From contig CAZORA010000002.1 of assembly GCA_964582225.1 (NCBI GenBank), positions 144,244-208,243 of the forward strand: 64,000 bases of DNA, read 5' to 3'. Origin of the DNA: Dokdonella_A sp964582225 (GTDB lineage: Bacteria > Pseudomonadota > Gammaproteobacteria > Xanthomonadales > Rhodanobacteraceae). The notes under the pieces were generated by a model. It saw only the letters and a list, made by a program, of their open reading frames with translations. It made no database searches and was not told the origin of the DNA. This document shows, piece after piece, positions 54,827-63,219 of this stretch. The stretch's first letter is position 1. Each line of letters opens with the position of its first letter. Made by a program: the position numbers and the translations under genes.

Positions 54827-55300
54827 AGCGTGACCGAGGAACCCTTGGGCGGCGCGGCGCCGACCATCGGCGACCGCTATTTTCTCGCCCATCCGAAAGT
54901 CTCAGCCCTGGTGGTCACCGACTCGGCAAGCACCCCAGTCACCTTGACCATGGGCACGCACTACACCGCCGAAACCGACTTCGGCGCCATCCAGTTTCTG
55001 GACGCCACCGGCTTCACCGCGCCGTTCAAGGCCAGCTACACCTACGGCACGGCGACCGAGATCGGCATCTTCACCCAGGCCTTGCCCGAGCGTTACCTGC
55101 GCCTGGAAGGCATCAACACCGCGCAGGGCAACGCCAAGGTGCTGGTCGAGCTGTACCGCGTGGCCTTCGATCCCTTGAAGGAAATCTCCTTCATCTCGGA
55201 CGAGTACAACAAGTTCGAACTGGAAGGCTCGCTCTTGGCCGACACCACCAAACCCTACGACGCGCTGCTCGGCCAGTTCGGCCGCATCGTGCAACTGTGA
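54827..55300 (+). pseudogene. Tail tube protein, 5' end lost
   Basis: The C-terminal part (about 155 residues) of a lambda gpV-like or siphovirus tail tube protein, in a frame different from the capsid gene before it. Features are YFLAHPKVSALVVTDSAS, GTHYTAETDFGAIQFLDA, APFKASYTYG, QALPERYLRLEGINTAQG and LKEISFISDEYNKFELEGSLL, ending FGRIVQL. In intact homologues an N-terminal segment of about 40-60 residues precedes YFLAHP. It is absent here, so the DNA between the capsid and tube genes (FI/FII, Z and U equivalents) has been deleted. Confidence 0.78.
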
Positions 55301-55310
55301 GGCGCGCGCC

Positions 55311-55706
55311 ATGAGCGAACTCGACATCCTCATCCCGCCGGCCTGCCACCTCACCGTGGCCGGCGAAACGCTCGCCCTGAGCCCGCTCAAGGTGGGCCAG
55401 ATGCCCGCCTTCCTGCGCGCCATCACGCCGGCCATGAAGGACATGGGCGGCGGCCCCATCGACTGGCTGACCTTGTTCGGCGAGCGCGGCGACGATCTCC
55501 TGACGGCGATTGGCATCGCCATCGGCAAGCCGCGCGACTGGATCGACGCGCTCGATGCCGACGAAGCGGTGCTGCTGACCGCCAAGGTGATCGAGGTGAA
55601 CGCGGATTTTTTTACCCGCACGGTGATGCCGCGCATCAACGGCCTGATCGCGCAGACGAGCGCGCTGCAGACGGCGGCGGCTGGTTCGACGCCGTCCAGC
55701 ACCTGA
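55311..55706 (+). CDS. Tail assembly chaperone (gpG-like)
   Basis: A 131-residue tail assembly chaperone that coats the tape measure during tail building. LTVAGETLALSPLKVGQMPAFLRAI, FGERGDDLLTAIGIAIGKPRDWI and AKVIEVNADFFTR follow the family pattern. In relatives a -1 ribosomal frameshift gives a longer GT form. A slippery run T-TTT-TTT lies at 55607-55613, and the second frame is open to 55909. The start is 10 bp after the tail tube gene. Confidence 0.82.
   Translation: MSELDILIPPACHLTVAGETLALSPLKVGQMPAFLRAITPAMKDMGGGPIDWLTLFGERGDDLLTAIGIAIGKPRDWIDALDADEAVLLTAKVIEVNADFFTRTVMPRINGLIAQTSALQTAAAGSTPSST
55607..55613 (+). promoter_or_regulatory. Candidate -1 frameshift site
   Basis: Seven T residues sit so that the upstream frame reads GAT-TTT-TTT, giving the heptamer T-TTT-TTT, in which both tRNAs can slip one base back. 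The next frame is open from here to 55909. A later slip near 55671-55682 would also join the frames but lacks a good heptamer. Confidence 0.5.
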
Positions 55707-55909
55707 TCGCCCACGGACATCGCTGGCCGGACATCCTCACCTACACCTTGGCGCAGCTGCGCGGCTTTGTTGCCGCGACCGCGCGGCTGGAGGCGGCGCG
55801 CGATGCGCGCCTGCTGTCCCTGGTCACCCTCGGTAGCCGCGCCGACGCCCGCCTTCTCGACCAGACCTTCGACCGACTGCAAAGCCATGCGCGTTTCCAT
55901 CCGCATTGA
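55614..55909 (+). CDS. Second part of tail assembly chaperone (gpGT-like), -1 frame
   Basis: Open frame without its own start codon that continues gpG by -1 shifting. From 55676 it has the look of a chaperone T domain: WFDAVQHLIAHGHRWPDIL, TYTLAQLRGFVAATARLEAAR, then SRADARLLDQTFDRLQ. In lambda, the G and GT forms occur at a fixed ratio set by frameshifting. The stop TGA (55907-55909) overlaps the next gene by 23 bp. Confidence 0.65.
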
Positions 55910-56531
55910 CAGCGCCGCCGCCGCGGCCCACCTGCGCCGTTGGGGCGGCCAGTTGCGCGACAAGACCCGCAAGGCGGTCGCGCGCGGCCTGCGCGGGGAA
56001 GCCAAGGACCTGCGCGAAGACGTGCGCGCGCATGTGGCCCAGCACATGAAGGTGGTGCGCAAGTCCTTCGTCAAAGGCTTCTCGGCCAAGGTACTGGACA
56101 AGGACCCCAATCGGCTGCCGGCGCTCTACGTCGGCGCGCGCATCCCCTGGGCGGGCATCCACGAGCGCGGCGGCCAGATCAACGGGCGCATGCTGATTCC
56201 GCTCAACGGTCGGGTCGGGCGCAAGCGCTTCAAGGCGCAGGTCGCTGAACTCATGGCCGGCGGCAACGCCTATTTCATCAAGAACAAGAAGGGCAACATC
56301 GTCCTCATGGCCGAGAACATCGCCGAGCACGACCGCGTGCTGTCGGGCTTCAAGCGTCGCTACCGCAAGGCCTCGGGCATCAAGAAGCTCAAGCGCGGCG
56401 CCGACATCCCCATTGCCGTGCTGGTGGCGCGGGTGGAGATCAAGAAGCGCCTGGACGTCGAGCGCCTGGTGGCCGCGCACATCCCGCGCCTGGTCGCGGC
56501 CATCGAGCGCGAACTGCGCGCGCTGGACTGA
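55887..56531 (+). CDS. Phage tail protein, basic (DUF6441-like)
   Basis: A 214-residue highly basic protein. KAVARGLRGEAKDLREDVRAH near 31-51, PALYVGARIPWAGIHERGGQ near 78-97, and RFKAQVAELMAGGNAYFIKNKK near 113-134 are the recognisable parts. It resembles minor tail proteins of the DUF6441 type located between chaperone and tape measure genes; this match is from memory and tentative. ATG 55887 lies within the end of the preceding frame. Confidence 0.6.
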   Translation: MRVSIRIDSAAAAAHLRRWGGQLRDKTRKAVARGLRGEAKDLREDVRAHVAQHMKVVRKSFVKGFSAKVLDKDPNRLPALYVGARIPWAGIHERGGQINGRMLIPLNGRVGRKRFKAQVAELMAGGNAYFIKNKKGNIVLMAENIAEHDRVLSGFKRRYRKASGIKKLKRGADIPIAVLVARVEIKKRLDVERLVAAHIPRLVAAIERELRALD

Positions 56532-56534
56532 ACC

Positions 56535-59500
56535 ATGGCGAACCGGATTGCCGTGCTCGTCGCGCTCGAAGGCGCCGACGAAGGGCTCAAGCGCACGCTC
56601 GATGCCGCCGAACGCAGCATGGGCGACTTCGCCTCGACCGCGCGCTCGGCCAGCGACAAGGCCGCGGCCGGGATGGGCGAGGTCAAGGCCGGCATGTCGG
56701 CGCTGGACGAGCAGATCGGCAAGGCCAAGACGCAACTGCTCGCCTTCCTCACCGTCGCGTGGGCGGCGAGCAAGGCCAAGGAAGCAATCGAAGTCGCCGA
56801 CGCCTACGGCCAGATGGCCGAGCGCATCCGCATGGCCACGCGCGACCAGGAGGAGTACGCGCAGGTGCAGCAACGCCTGCGCGACACCGCCAACATCACC
56901 TATCGCGCGCTGGGCGAGCAACAGGAGATGTACATCCAGACGGCGGACGCGCTGCGCTCGCTCGGCTACCGCACCGATGAGGTGCTGGATATCACCGACA
57001 GCTTCAGCTATCTCCTGACCACCAACGCCGCCAGCGCGCAGCGCGCGCAAAGCGCGATGGATGCGTACACGAAGTCCATCCAGTCAGGCAAGGTCAGCGC
57101 GCAGTCCTGGCAAACCCTCATGGCGGCGACGCCGACCCTGGTCGACGCCATCGCCGGCGCCACCGGCAAGACGAGCGCCGAGATCCGCCAACTGGGCGTC
57201 ACCGGCAAGCTCGCGATCTCCGACCTCAACAACGGCCTGTATCAGACCGTCGATGCGAACCGCGCCGCCACCAACGGCATGGTCACCACCTTTGGCGACG
57301 CGATGACGCGGCTCTCCAACGAGTGGAGCGTCTACATCGGCGAGGCCAACCGGGCGACGCAAGCCACGCAAAAGATCGTCGCCCTGATCGACGCGCTCGC
57401 CGCCAACTTCGACACCGTCATGGCGTGGCTGAAGCGCCTGATCGAGGTCGGGCTGATGGTGCTGATCTACCGCCTGATCCCGGCCCTCATTACCGCGTGG
57501 CAGACCGCAGGCGCGGCGGCGGTCGCGGCGGCGCGCACGACGACGGCCGCCTGGGCCACGGCCAACCTGTCGCTCGGCAACGCCATCGCCACCGTCGGCA
57601 AACTGCGCGTCGCCTTTGCGGTGCTGAGCGCGGCCCTCATCGGCTGGGAAATCGGCACCTGGCTCTCGGAGAAGTTCACGTTCGTGCGCAAGGCCGGCAT
57701 CTTCATGGTCGAAGTGCTCATGCGGGGCATCGAGCAACTGCGCTTTGGCTGGGAAGTGTTCGCGGCGATCTTCACCTCCGACACCATCGCCGAGGCCACC
57801 GCGCGCCACGCGCAGCGTCTGGCCGAGATGAACCGCATCTTCGCCGAGATGTACGCCGATGCGAGCGATGGCGCCGAGGCCGCCCGCGGTGCCATGGACA
57901 GCGCCGCCAGCGCCGCCGAGGAGGTCGCCAAACGCCTGAGCGCGGTGCGCCGCAGCACGCAGGAGGCGCTCGCCGCCGGCATCGAGGCCATCCACGCAAC
58001 GCTGGAGCAGCTTGCGTCGCGCCTGGGCGAGGTCGAGCAAGCCGTGGGCCGCGCGCAGGCGACCGTCAACGACGCCACCGGCAAGATGGCCGAGGCCTAC
58101 CGCGTCCTGACCGGCCAGATCGAAGCGGCGCTGGCGCAGCAGGTGTTGGCGGTCAAGAACCGCTACGAGCAGGAAAAGGCGGAACTCGAACGCAGCGGGC
58201 AATCCGAACGCGCGCGCATCACGCAGTCCACCGCGCTCCTGACCGAGGCCCTGAGCCAGCAGACGACGCTGCGCCGGCAGGCCACCACCGACACCCTGCA
58301 ACTGATCGAGCAGGAATCCCAGGCCCGGCGCGAAGCCGCCGCGCGGCAAGGCGAGAGCGACAGCGAGCGCGCGCTCAGCGTGCAGCGGGTGGAAAACGAC
58401 ATCCTCGCCACCAAGCGCCAGACGCTCACCCAAGCGCTCGCGGAATACCGGCAGCATGTCGATGCGCTCAACGCCGAGGCCAACCGCCATCTGGCCGAGG
58501 TCCAGCGCATCGAGCAGGCCAAGCGGCAACTGTCGATGTCGACCGAGGAGCGCATCCGCGACATCCGCCGTCAGGCGATGAGCGACTTCGAGGCGACCGA
58601 GGATCGCAAGCGCCAGATCGCCGAGTTGCAGCAGCAGGCACGCACCGCGCTCGCCAACGGCGAACTCGAACTCGCCCGCGCACGCGCGCAAAAGGCCATG
58701 GACTTGGCCGCCCAAGTGGCCAGCGCCCAGACCAGCGAGGCCAAACGCGCGGAAGATGCGCGCCGGCAATCCGAACAGGCGCTCTCGCAGGCCGTGCAGC
58801 TGGAAGGCCAGGCGCGCGAAGCCAGCCGCAGGAAGGAGTATGGGCAGGAAGCCGACCTCTTGCGTCAGGCCGGCGAACTGCGCGCCCAAGCCGCGCAGCG
58901 TGCGCGCGAGGCCGACGAGCAGTCCACCCGCGGCAAGGCCGGCGTGCGCCAAGCCATCGACGACATTCGCCAATCCGAGGACATCCTCAACCGCTCGCTC
59001 GACGCCGAAGCCCAAGCCCACCGCACGGCGGCCGATACCGCCACGCGCGCCCGCGAGGACATCGGTCGCGTGCTGCGCCAGACCCAATCGCAGATCGATG
59101 AGATCAGCGCCAAGCTGCAGGAAGGGCTGAAGCTCACCCTCGACGCCGACACCTCGCGCTTCGAGCAGGCGCTCGCCGAACTCGACCGCACGCTGGAAGA
59201 AAAGCGCGTCCTGCTCACGATCCAGGCCGATCTCAAGGAAGCCGAACAGACCCTCAAAGACTACGAAGTCGCGCTCAAGGAAGGACGCACGCTACCGATC
59301 GATGCCGATGTGTCCAAAGCGCAGCAAGCGCTCGACAAGCTCAAGACCTACGCCGAGCAAAGCGGGCAGTTCGACCTCAAGGTCAGCACCGAACAGGCGC
59401 AGGCGGCCATCGGTCAGGTCGACGGCATGATCCGCTCGCTCGACCGCATCCAGACCGAGTCGCGCCATCAGGTCGACAGCAATGCCGCTGCCGCGCGCGC

Positions 59501-60569
59501 CGAGGTGATGAGCCTCGATGGCGCGCACACCTCGAGCACCCACACCATTTACGTGCAGCGGGTCGAGGTCAACGCCAGCGGCGGCCTCGCCGGTGGCGGC
59601 ATCCGGCGCTTCGCACAAGGCGGCAGGGCCGCCGCACCCGCCAGCCCGATCTCGGCGGCATTTCCACGCTTGTCCGGCGGCACGATTCCCGGTTCCGGAC
59701 ACCACGACAGCGTGCCGCGCACGCTCGATGCCGGCGCGTTCGTGCTGCGCAAGGCGGCGGTGCGCAAGTACGGCGCAGCGCGGCTGGCGAATCTGGCGCG
59801 CGGCGTCGCGCGCTTTGCCACGGGCGGCCCGGTCGAGCGCGCGGAGGATCGCCCGAGCGGCCCCAAGCGCAATCGGGACGTGGTCGAAGCCCTCAAGCTC
59901 GTCGACCTCGGCTATCAGGGCATGATGACCTACGTCTCCTGGCTCACCACCCATCGCGGCCTCGCCTTGAGCGGCGACTTTCGCTTCAACACCGAACGCA
60001 ACTACGGGCGGCAGGCGGGCGTCGACCGCGAGTATCTGGGCAAGCTCGTCGCGACCAAGACGCCGACGTCGACCGAGCGCAGCATCATCGAGGTCATCAA
60101 AGGGCGCTGGCGCTCGGCGATGTCGCAAGCGCTGCTGGTCGGCAAAGACCTCGAGCGCGAGCTCATCGACTACATGGAGGCCCACCAAGGCGAGTTCTTC
60201 CGCGGCGGCGGCCTGGCCAAGTCCGACACGGTTCCGGCGATGCTCACGCCCGGCGAGTTCGTGGTCAATCGCAGCACCGTCGCGCGCCTTGGCGCCGGGT
60301 TCTTCGAAGCGCTCAACAATCTTTCTGCGCCGGCCCATGCGCTGGCAGGCCGCACGATGACGCGCGTCCAGGGCTACGCCAACGGCGGCCTGGTGCGCCC
60401 TCCGGGCTCCAGCCTGCCGCGCCCGGCGTGGCCCGAGCCGAGCACGCCGTCCCGAACGGTGCGAGTGGAACTGGCGGCAGGCGGGCAGCGCGTCAACGCC
60501 ACCATCGACGCGGGCGATGAGGCGCGCTTGCTGCAGATGCTCAGCGCCGCGCGCGCCCGGGCGATGTGA
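56535..60569 (+). CDS. Tape measure protein
   Basis: A 1344-residue tail length-determining protein. The N-terminal part (about 1-270) is the tape measure core with LRMATRDQEEYAQVQQRL near 95-112, SGKVSAQSWQTLMAATP near 182 and LSNEWSVYIGEANRAT near 257. Hydrophobic segments (about 300-390) may insert in membranes at infection. A very long coiled coil (about 450-1010) is rich in Gln, Glu, Ala and Arg. The end carries Gly-rich SGGTIPGSGHHDSVP and LTPGEFVVNRSTVARLGAGFF repeats. At about 1.5 angstrom per residue the predicted tail is near 200 nm, the usual rule for siphoviruses. Confidence 0.9.
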   Translation: MANRIAVLVALEGADEGLKRTLDAAERSMGDFASTARSASDKAAAGMGEVKAGMSALDEQIGKAKTQLLAFLTVAWAASKAKEAIEVADAYGQMAERIRMATRDQEEYAQVQQRLRDTANITYRALGEQQEMYIQTADALRSLGYRTDEVLDITDSFSYLLTTNAASAQRAQSAMDAYTKSIQSGKVSAQSWQTLMAATPTLVDAIAGATGKTSAEIRQLGVTGKLAISDLNNGLYQTVDANRAATNGMVTTFGDAMTRLSNEWSVYIGEANRATQATQKIVALIDALAANFDTVMAWLKRLIEVGLMVLIYRLIPALITAWQTAGAAAVAAARTTTAAWATANLSLGNAIATVGKLRVAFAVLSAALIGWEIGTWLSEKFTFVRKAGIFMVEVLMRGIEQLRFGWEVFAAIFTSDTIAEATARHAQRLAEMNRIFAEMYADASDGAEAARGAMDSAASAAEEVAKRLSAVRRSTQEALAAGIEAIHATLEQLASRLGEVEQAVGRAQATVNDATGKMAEAYRVLTGQIEAALAQQVLAVKNRYEQEKAELERSGQSERARITQSTALLTEALSQQTTLRRQATTDTLQLIEQESQARREAAARQGESDSERALSVQRVENDILATKRQTLTQALAEYRQHVDALNAEANRHLAEVQRIEQAKRQLSMSTEERIRDIRRQAMSDFEATEDRKRQIAELQQQARTALANGELELARARAQKAMDLAAQVASAQTSEAKRAEDARRQSEQALSQAVQLEGQAREASRRKEYGQEADLLRQAGELRAQAAQRAREADEQSTRGKAGVRQAIDDIRQSEDILNRSLDAEAQAHRTAADTATRAREDIGRVLRQTQSQIDEISAKLQEGLKLTLDADTSRFEQALAELDRTLEEKRVLLTIQADLKEAEQTLKDYEVALKEGRTLPIDADVSKAQQALDKLKTYAEQSGQFDLKVSTEQAQAAIGQVDGMIRSLDRIQTESRHQVDSNAAAARAEVMSLDGAHTSSTHTIYVQRVEVNASGGLAGGGIRRFAQGGRAAAPASPISAAFPRLSGGTIPGSGHHDSVPRTLDAGAFVLRKAAVRKYGAARLANLARGVARFATGGPVERAEDRPSGPKRNRDVVEALKLVDLGYQGMMTYVSWLTTHRGLALSGDFRFNTERNYGRQAGVDREYLGKLVATKTPTSTERSIIEVIKGRWRSAMSQALLVGKDLERELIDYMEAHQGEFFRGGGLAKSDTVPAMLTPGEFVVNRSTVARLGAGFFEALNNLSAPAHALAGRTMTRVQGYANGGLVRPPGSSLPRPAWPEPSTPSRTVRVELAAGGQRVNATIDAGDEARLLQMLSAARARAM

Positions 60570-60608
60570 CAAGGCGTGCTGCCAGACCCGCTGCAGGCGT
60601 GGACAGTC

Positions 60609-60995
60609 TCAGCAGGACAAATGCCCCAACAACGCGAGGCCGTCTCGCCCGAATGCACCGACTTGGCCCAACTCGGTCAGCAGCGCCGTTTCAAGGCGGC
60701 ATCCGTGGGAGTCGAGCGAAACCTGCGCGGTGACGTGACCGCTCGGGTCGCAGGAAAGCTCGAGCGAAAGGCTGCCGTCCAGCGCGTCGTAGCCGATGGG
60801 GCCCACCCACGGAACCTGCTGGCTCGATAGCACCGACAGGAATTCTTCGAGTGCCCGCCGGTCGCTCGGCTCGCAAAGATCAAGGTCGATCCACGCCTGT
60901 GCGATGGGCTTGGTCACCTGGAAAGTCACGTTGCCCGCCGCATCGCCCACCAGGGTGATGCGCGCGCTTTCATTGTTCGCCACCAAAGTCGCCAT
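60609..60995 (-). CDS. Reversed cargo gene (moron) after the tape measure gene
   Basis: A 128-residue protein read against the tail genes, between the tape measure gene and the next tail gene. It is beta-rich with ARITLVGDAAGNVTFQVTKP, IDLDLCEPSDRRALEEFL and LSLELSCDPSGHVTAQVSL. The last resembles DUF6228-type proteins, a weak match made from memory. The 14-residue hydrophobic end is odd. Single reversed genes here are usually expressed by the lysogen. The role is unknown; an immunity or exclusion function is only inferred from position. Confidence 0.6.
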   Translation of the reverse strand: MATLVANNESARITLVGDAAGNVTFQVTKPIAQAWIDLDLCEPSDRRALEEFLSVLSSQQVPWVGPIGYDALDGSLSLELSCDPSGHVTAQVSLDSHGCRLETALLTELGQVGAFGRDGLALLGHLSC

Positions 60996-61085
60996 CGTGT
61001 CCCGTGTCCGTGCGCAGCACGCCCCATTCTAGGCGCCGCGCGCCGTCCAGCAACACGCCACCTTCGCGCCCTCGGGACGCATTGC

Positions 61086-61493
61086 ATGCACCTCAAGAAC
61101 CTCTCCACCGGAGTGGCGCTGCCACTGCCGGACGATCTGCTGTGGGCCGACGAGCACGCCTGGTCGCCGGCGGTCGCCTCGGTGAGCTACCTCCTGACCG
61201 GGGCGCTGCTGGTGCAGTCGGCGACCCGCCAGGGCGGCCGGCCGATCACCTTGGTGGGCGCCGCCGACATGGCGTGGGTGACGCGCGCCACGGTGACCAC
61301 GCTGCACCAATGGGCGGCTGCGCCGCTGGCAGCGAACAGCGGACGCTTCGAACTCGCCCTGGCCGATGGCCGCGCCTTCACCGTCGCCTTCCGCCACACC
61401 GACACCGCGGTCGAAGCCGAACCCGTGCTGGGTTTTCCGGCGCGAACCGACGGCGACTTCTACCGCCTGACCCTGCGCCTGTTGCAGATCTGA
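61086..61493 (+). CDS. Phage tail protein
   Basis: A 135-residue beta-rich protein: KNLSTGVALPLPDDLLWADEH, VQSATRQGGRPITLVG, WVTRATVTTLHQWAAAP and FTVAFRHTDTAVEA, ending FYRLTLRLLQI. It resembles minor tail proteins next to the tape measure gene in long-tailed siphoviruses. The role is probably distal tail assembly. It lies 16 bp before the large tail gene. Confidence 0.65.
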   Translation: MHLKNLSTGVALPLPDDLLWADEHAWSPAVASVSYLLTGALLVQSATRQGGRPITLVGAADMAWVTRATVTTLHQWAAAPLAANSGRFELALADGRAFTVAFRHTDTAVEAEPVLGFPARTDGDFYRLTLRLLQI

Positions 61494-61509
61494 ACCCTCG
61501 GAGCCCTTC

Positions 61510-63219
61510 ATGCCGATTCTCACCGGCGACGTGAAACTGGTCGCCAGCCAAGTCATGGACGATGTGGTCGAAGGCGGCGGCGCGCCGACCGCGACCGTCA
61601 TCGTCGATGGCGCGAGCAATTCTCTGTTCAACGACATCTCGGAGATGGACCGCGCCGGGGGCCGGGTGAACTTGCGCAAGGTGTTCGCGAGCATCCAGAC
61701 CGACGACACCGACACGTATCTGGGCGGCAACGTCGTGGTGGCCGATCCGCCCGGCGACCCGCGCGTGGCGGTGACGATCTTCTCGACCGGCCAGGTGTTC
61801 GACCGGCGCACGCAGGCGCGCGACCGCATCGAGGCCTATCTCAACAAGGGCTCGCTCTGGAACGGATTCCTGCTGGAGAACCACATTGCCGGCCAACGCA
61901 GCCTGCAATTGTTCCAGCGCCCGGGCGCGGCCCTGCCGACCATCGGCAAGACCCTGTTCCTGGCCATGAACGAGGGCCTCGCCAACGAATATGCGCAGTA
62001 CGTGCGCGTGACCCGCGTCGCTTCGGAAACCCGCACCTTCAGCTACGGCTCCGGCGGCGGCATCGTCGACTACGAGGCGGTGGTCGTGACTTGCGATCTC
62101 TCCGATGCCTTGCGCTACGACTTTCCCGGCTCTCCGCCCGAGCGCTTGTTCACGGTGGCTACCGGCAAGACCCGCACCCGCGACACGGTGGTGGCCGACG
62201 CGGCCAAATACTGCGGCGTCGTCAAGACCACCCAGCCCATCGCCATCGGCGATGTAGCCGCCAGCGTCTCGGGCGTGTTCACGCAACTGGTGCCCTCGGC
62301 GCAAACCGAAACGCCGCTGCTGGACCTCACCGCCGGCGGCACCGCCGAAGCGCTGGTCGAATCGGACAACGGCACCGTGTCCTACACCACCTCGCTGGCC
62401 TTCAACGCCTCGACGGTGTTGTCGGTCGGCAACGCGATCCAGCCCGGTTCGCTCTCGATCTCGGTCAGCGGAGCGACCCTGCTCGACAACGGCGGCGACC
62501 TCCTGTCCGGGGCCACCGTGGTCGGCACGGTGAACTACGGGCGCGGGCTGGTCGCGCTCGCCTCGAGCGCGCCGACCTACACCGGCAGCAAGACCATCAC
62601 CTTTCGCCCGGGCGCGGCGCCGATCCGGGTGGCCGACACCGCGGGCGTCCGCGTCGATATCGAGAACCGCTCGTACAACTACATCCTCACCATCGTGCCG
62701 AGCCCCGCGCCGGACACCTTGCAGGTCAGCTACCGCGCGCAAGGCCAGTGGTACGACCTGCGCGACAACGGCGCCGGCGTGCTCAAGGGCGCCAGCCCCG
62801 AGTACGGCGTCGGCACCGTGAGCTACAGCACCGGCACCGTGGCGGTGACCTTGGGCGCGCTGCCCGATGTCGGCAGCGAGATTCTGTACGCCTGGGGCAG
62901 CAAGGCCAATTACTTCAACCGCGCCGCGAGCACTATCGCGCCGCCCGCGGCGACCTTCCAGCTGGCCAACACCGGCATCACGCCGCACTCGGTCAGCATC
63001 ACCTGGAACGACGGCAGCGCCCGCACCGCGACCGACAACGGCGCCGGCCAAATCACCGGTCACGCGCTCGGCACGATCAATTACCAAACCGGGCTGATCG
63101 AGATCGCGCCCGGCGCCTTGCCCGCCGGCGGACAGACCTACGCCGTCGCCTACACCTGGGCGGCGGCACCATCAACGTCAACGCCAACAACAACGGCGAC
63201 ATCGTCGGCACCGACGTGA
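61510..63219 (+). pseudogene. Large tail protein with beta repeats, first frame
   Basis: The first 550 residues of a large tail protein. The N-terminus has LTGDVKLVASQVMDD and VNLRKVFASIQTDDTD. From about 280 there are repeated beta domains with a core GTVNYGRGLVAL, GTVSYSTGTVAVTL and GTINYQTGLIEI, each preceded by DNG.G. About 63160 the frame shifts by one base and this frame stops at 63217-63219 after a Thr/Pro-rich false tail. The true sequence goes on in the next frame. Probably a distal tail or tip protein; similar repeats occur in phage tail proteins of this order. Confidence 0.72.

Noticed and set aside
54013..55314. One intact 433-residue capsid protein
   Set aside because: Only the first 270 residues match gpE. 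The rest is the tail tube gene read in the wrong frame.
57084..59087. A 667-codon minus-strand frame across the tape measure gene
   Set aside because: Coiled-coil coding DNA gives long open antisense frames. No start signal or domain is visible.
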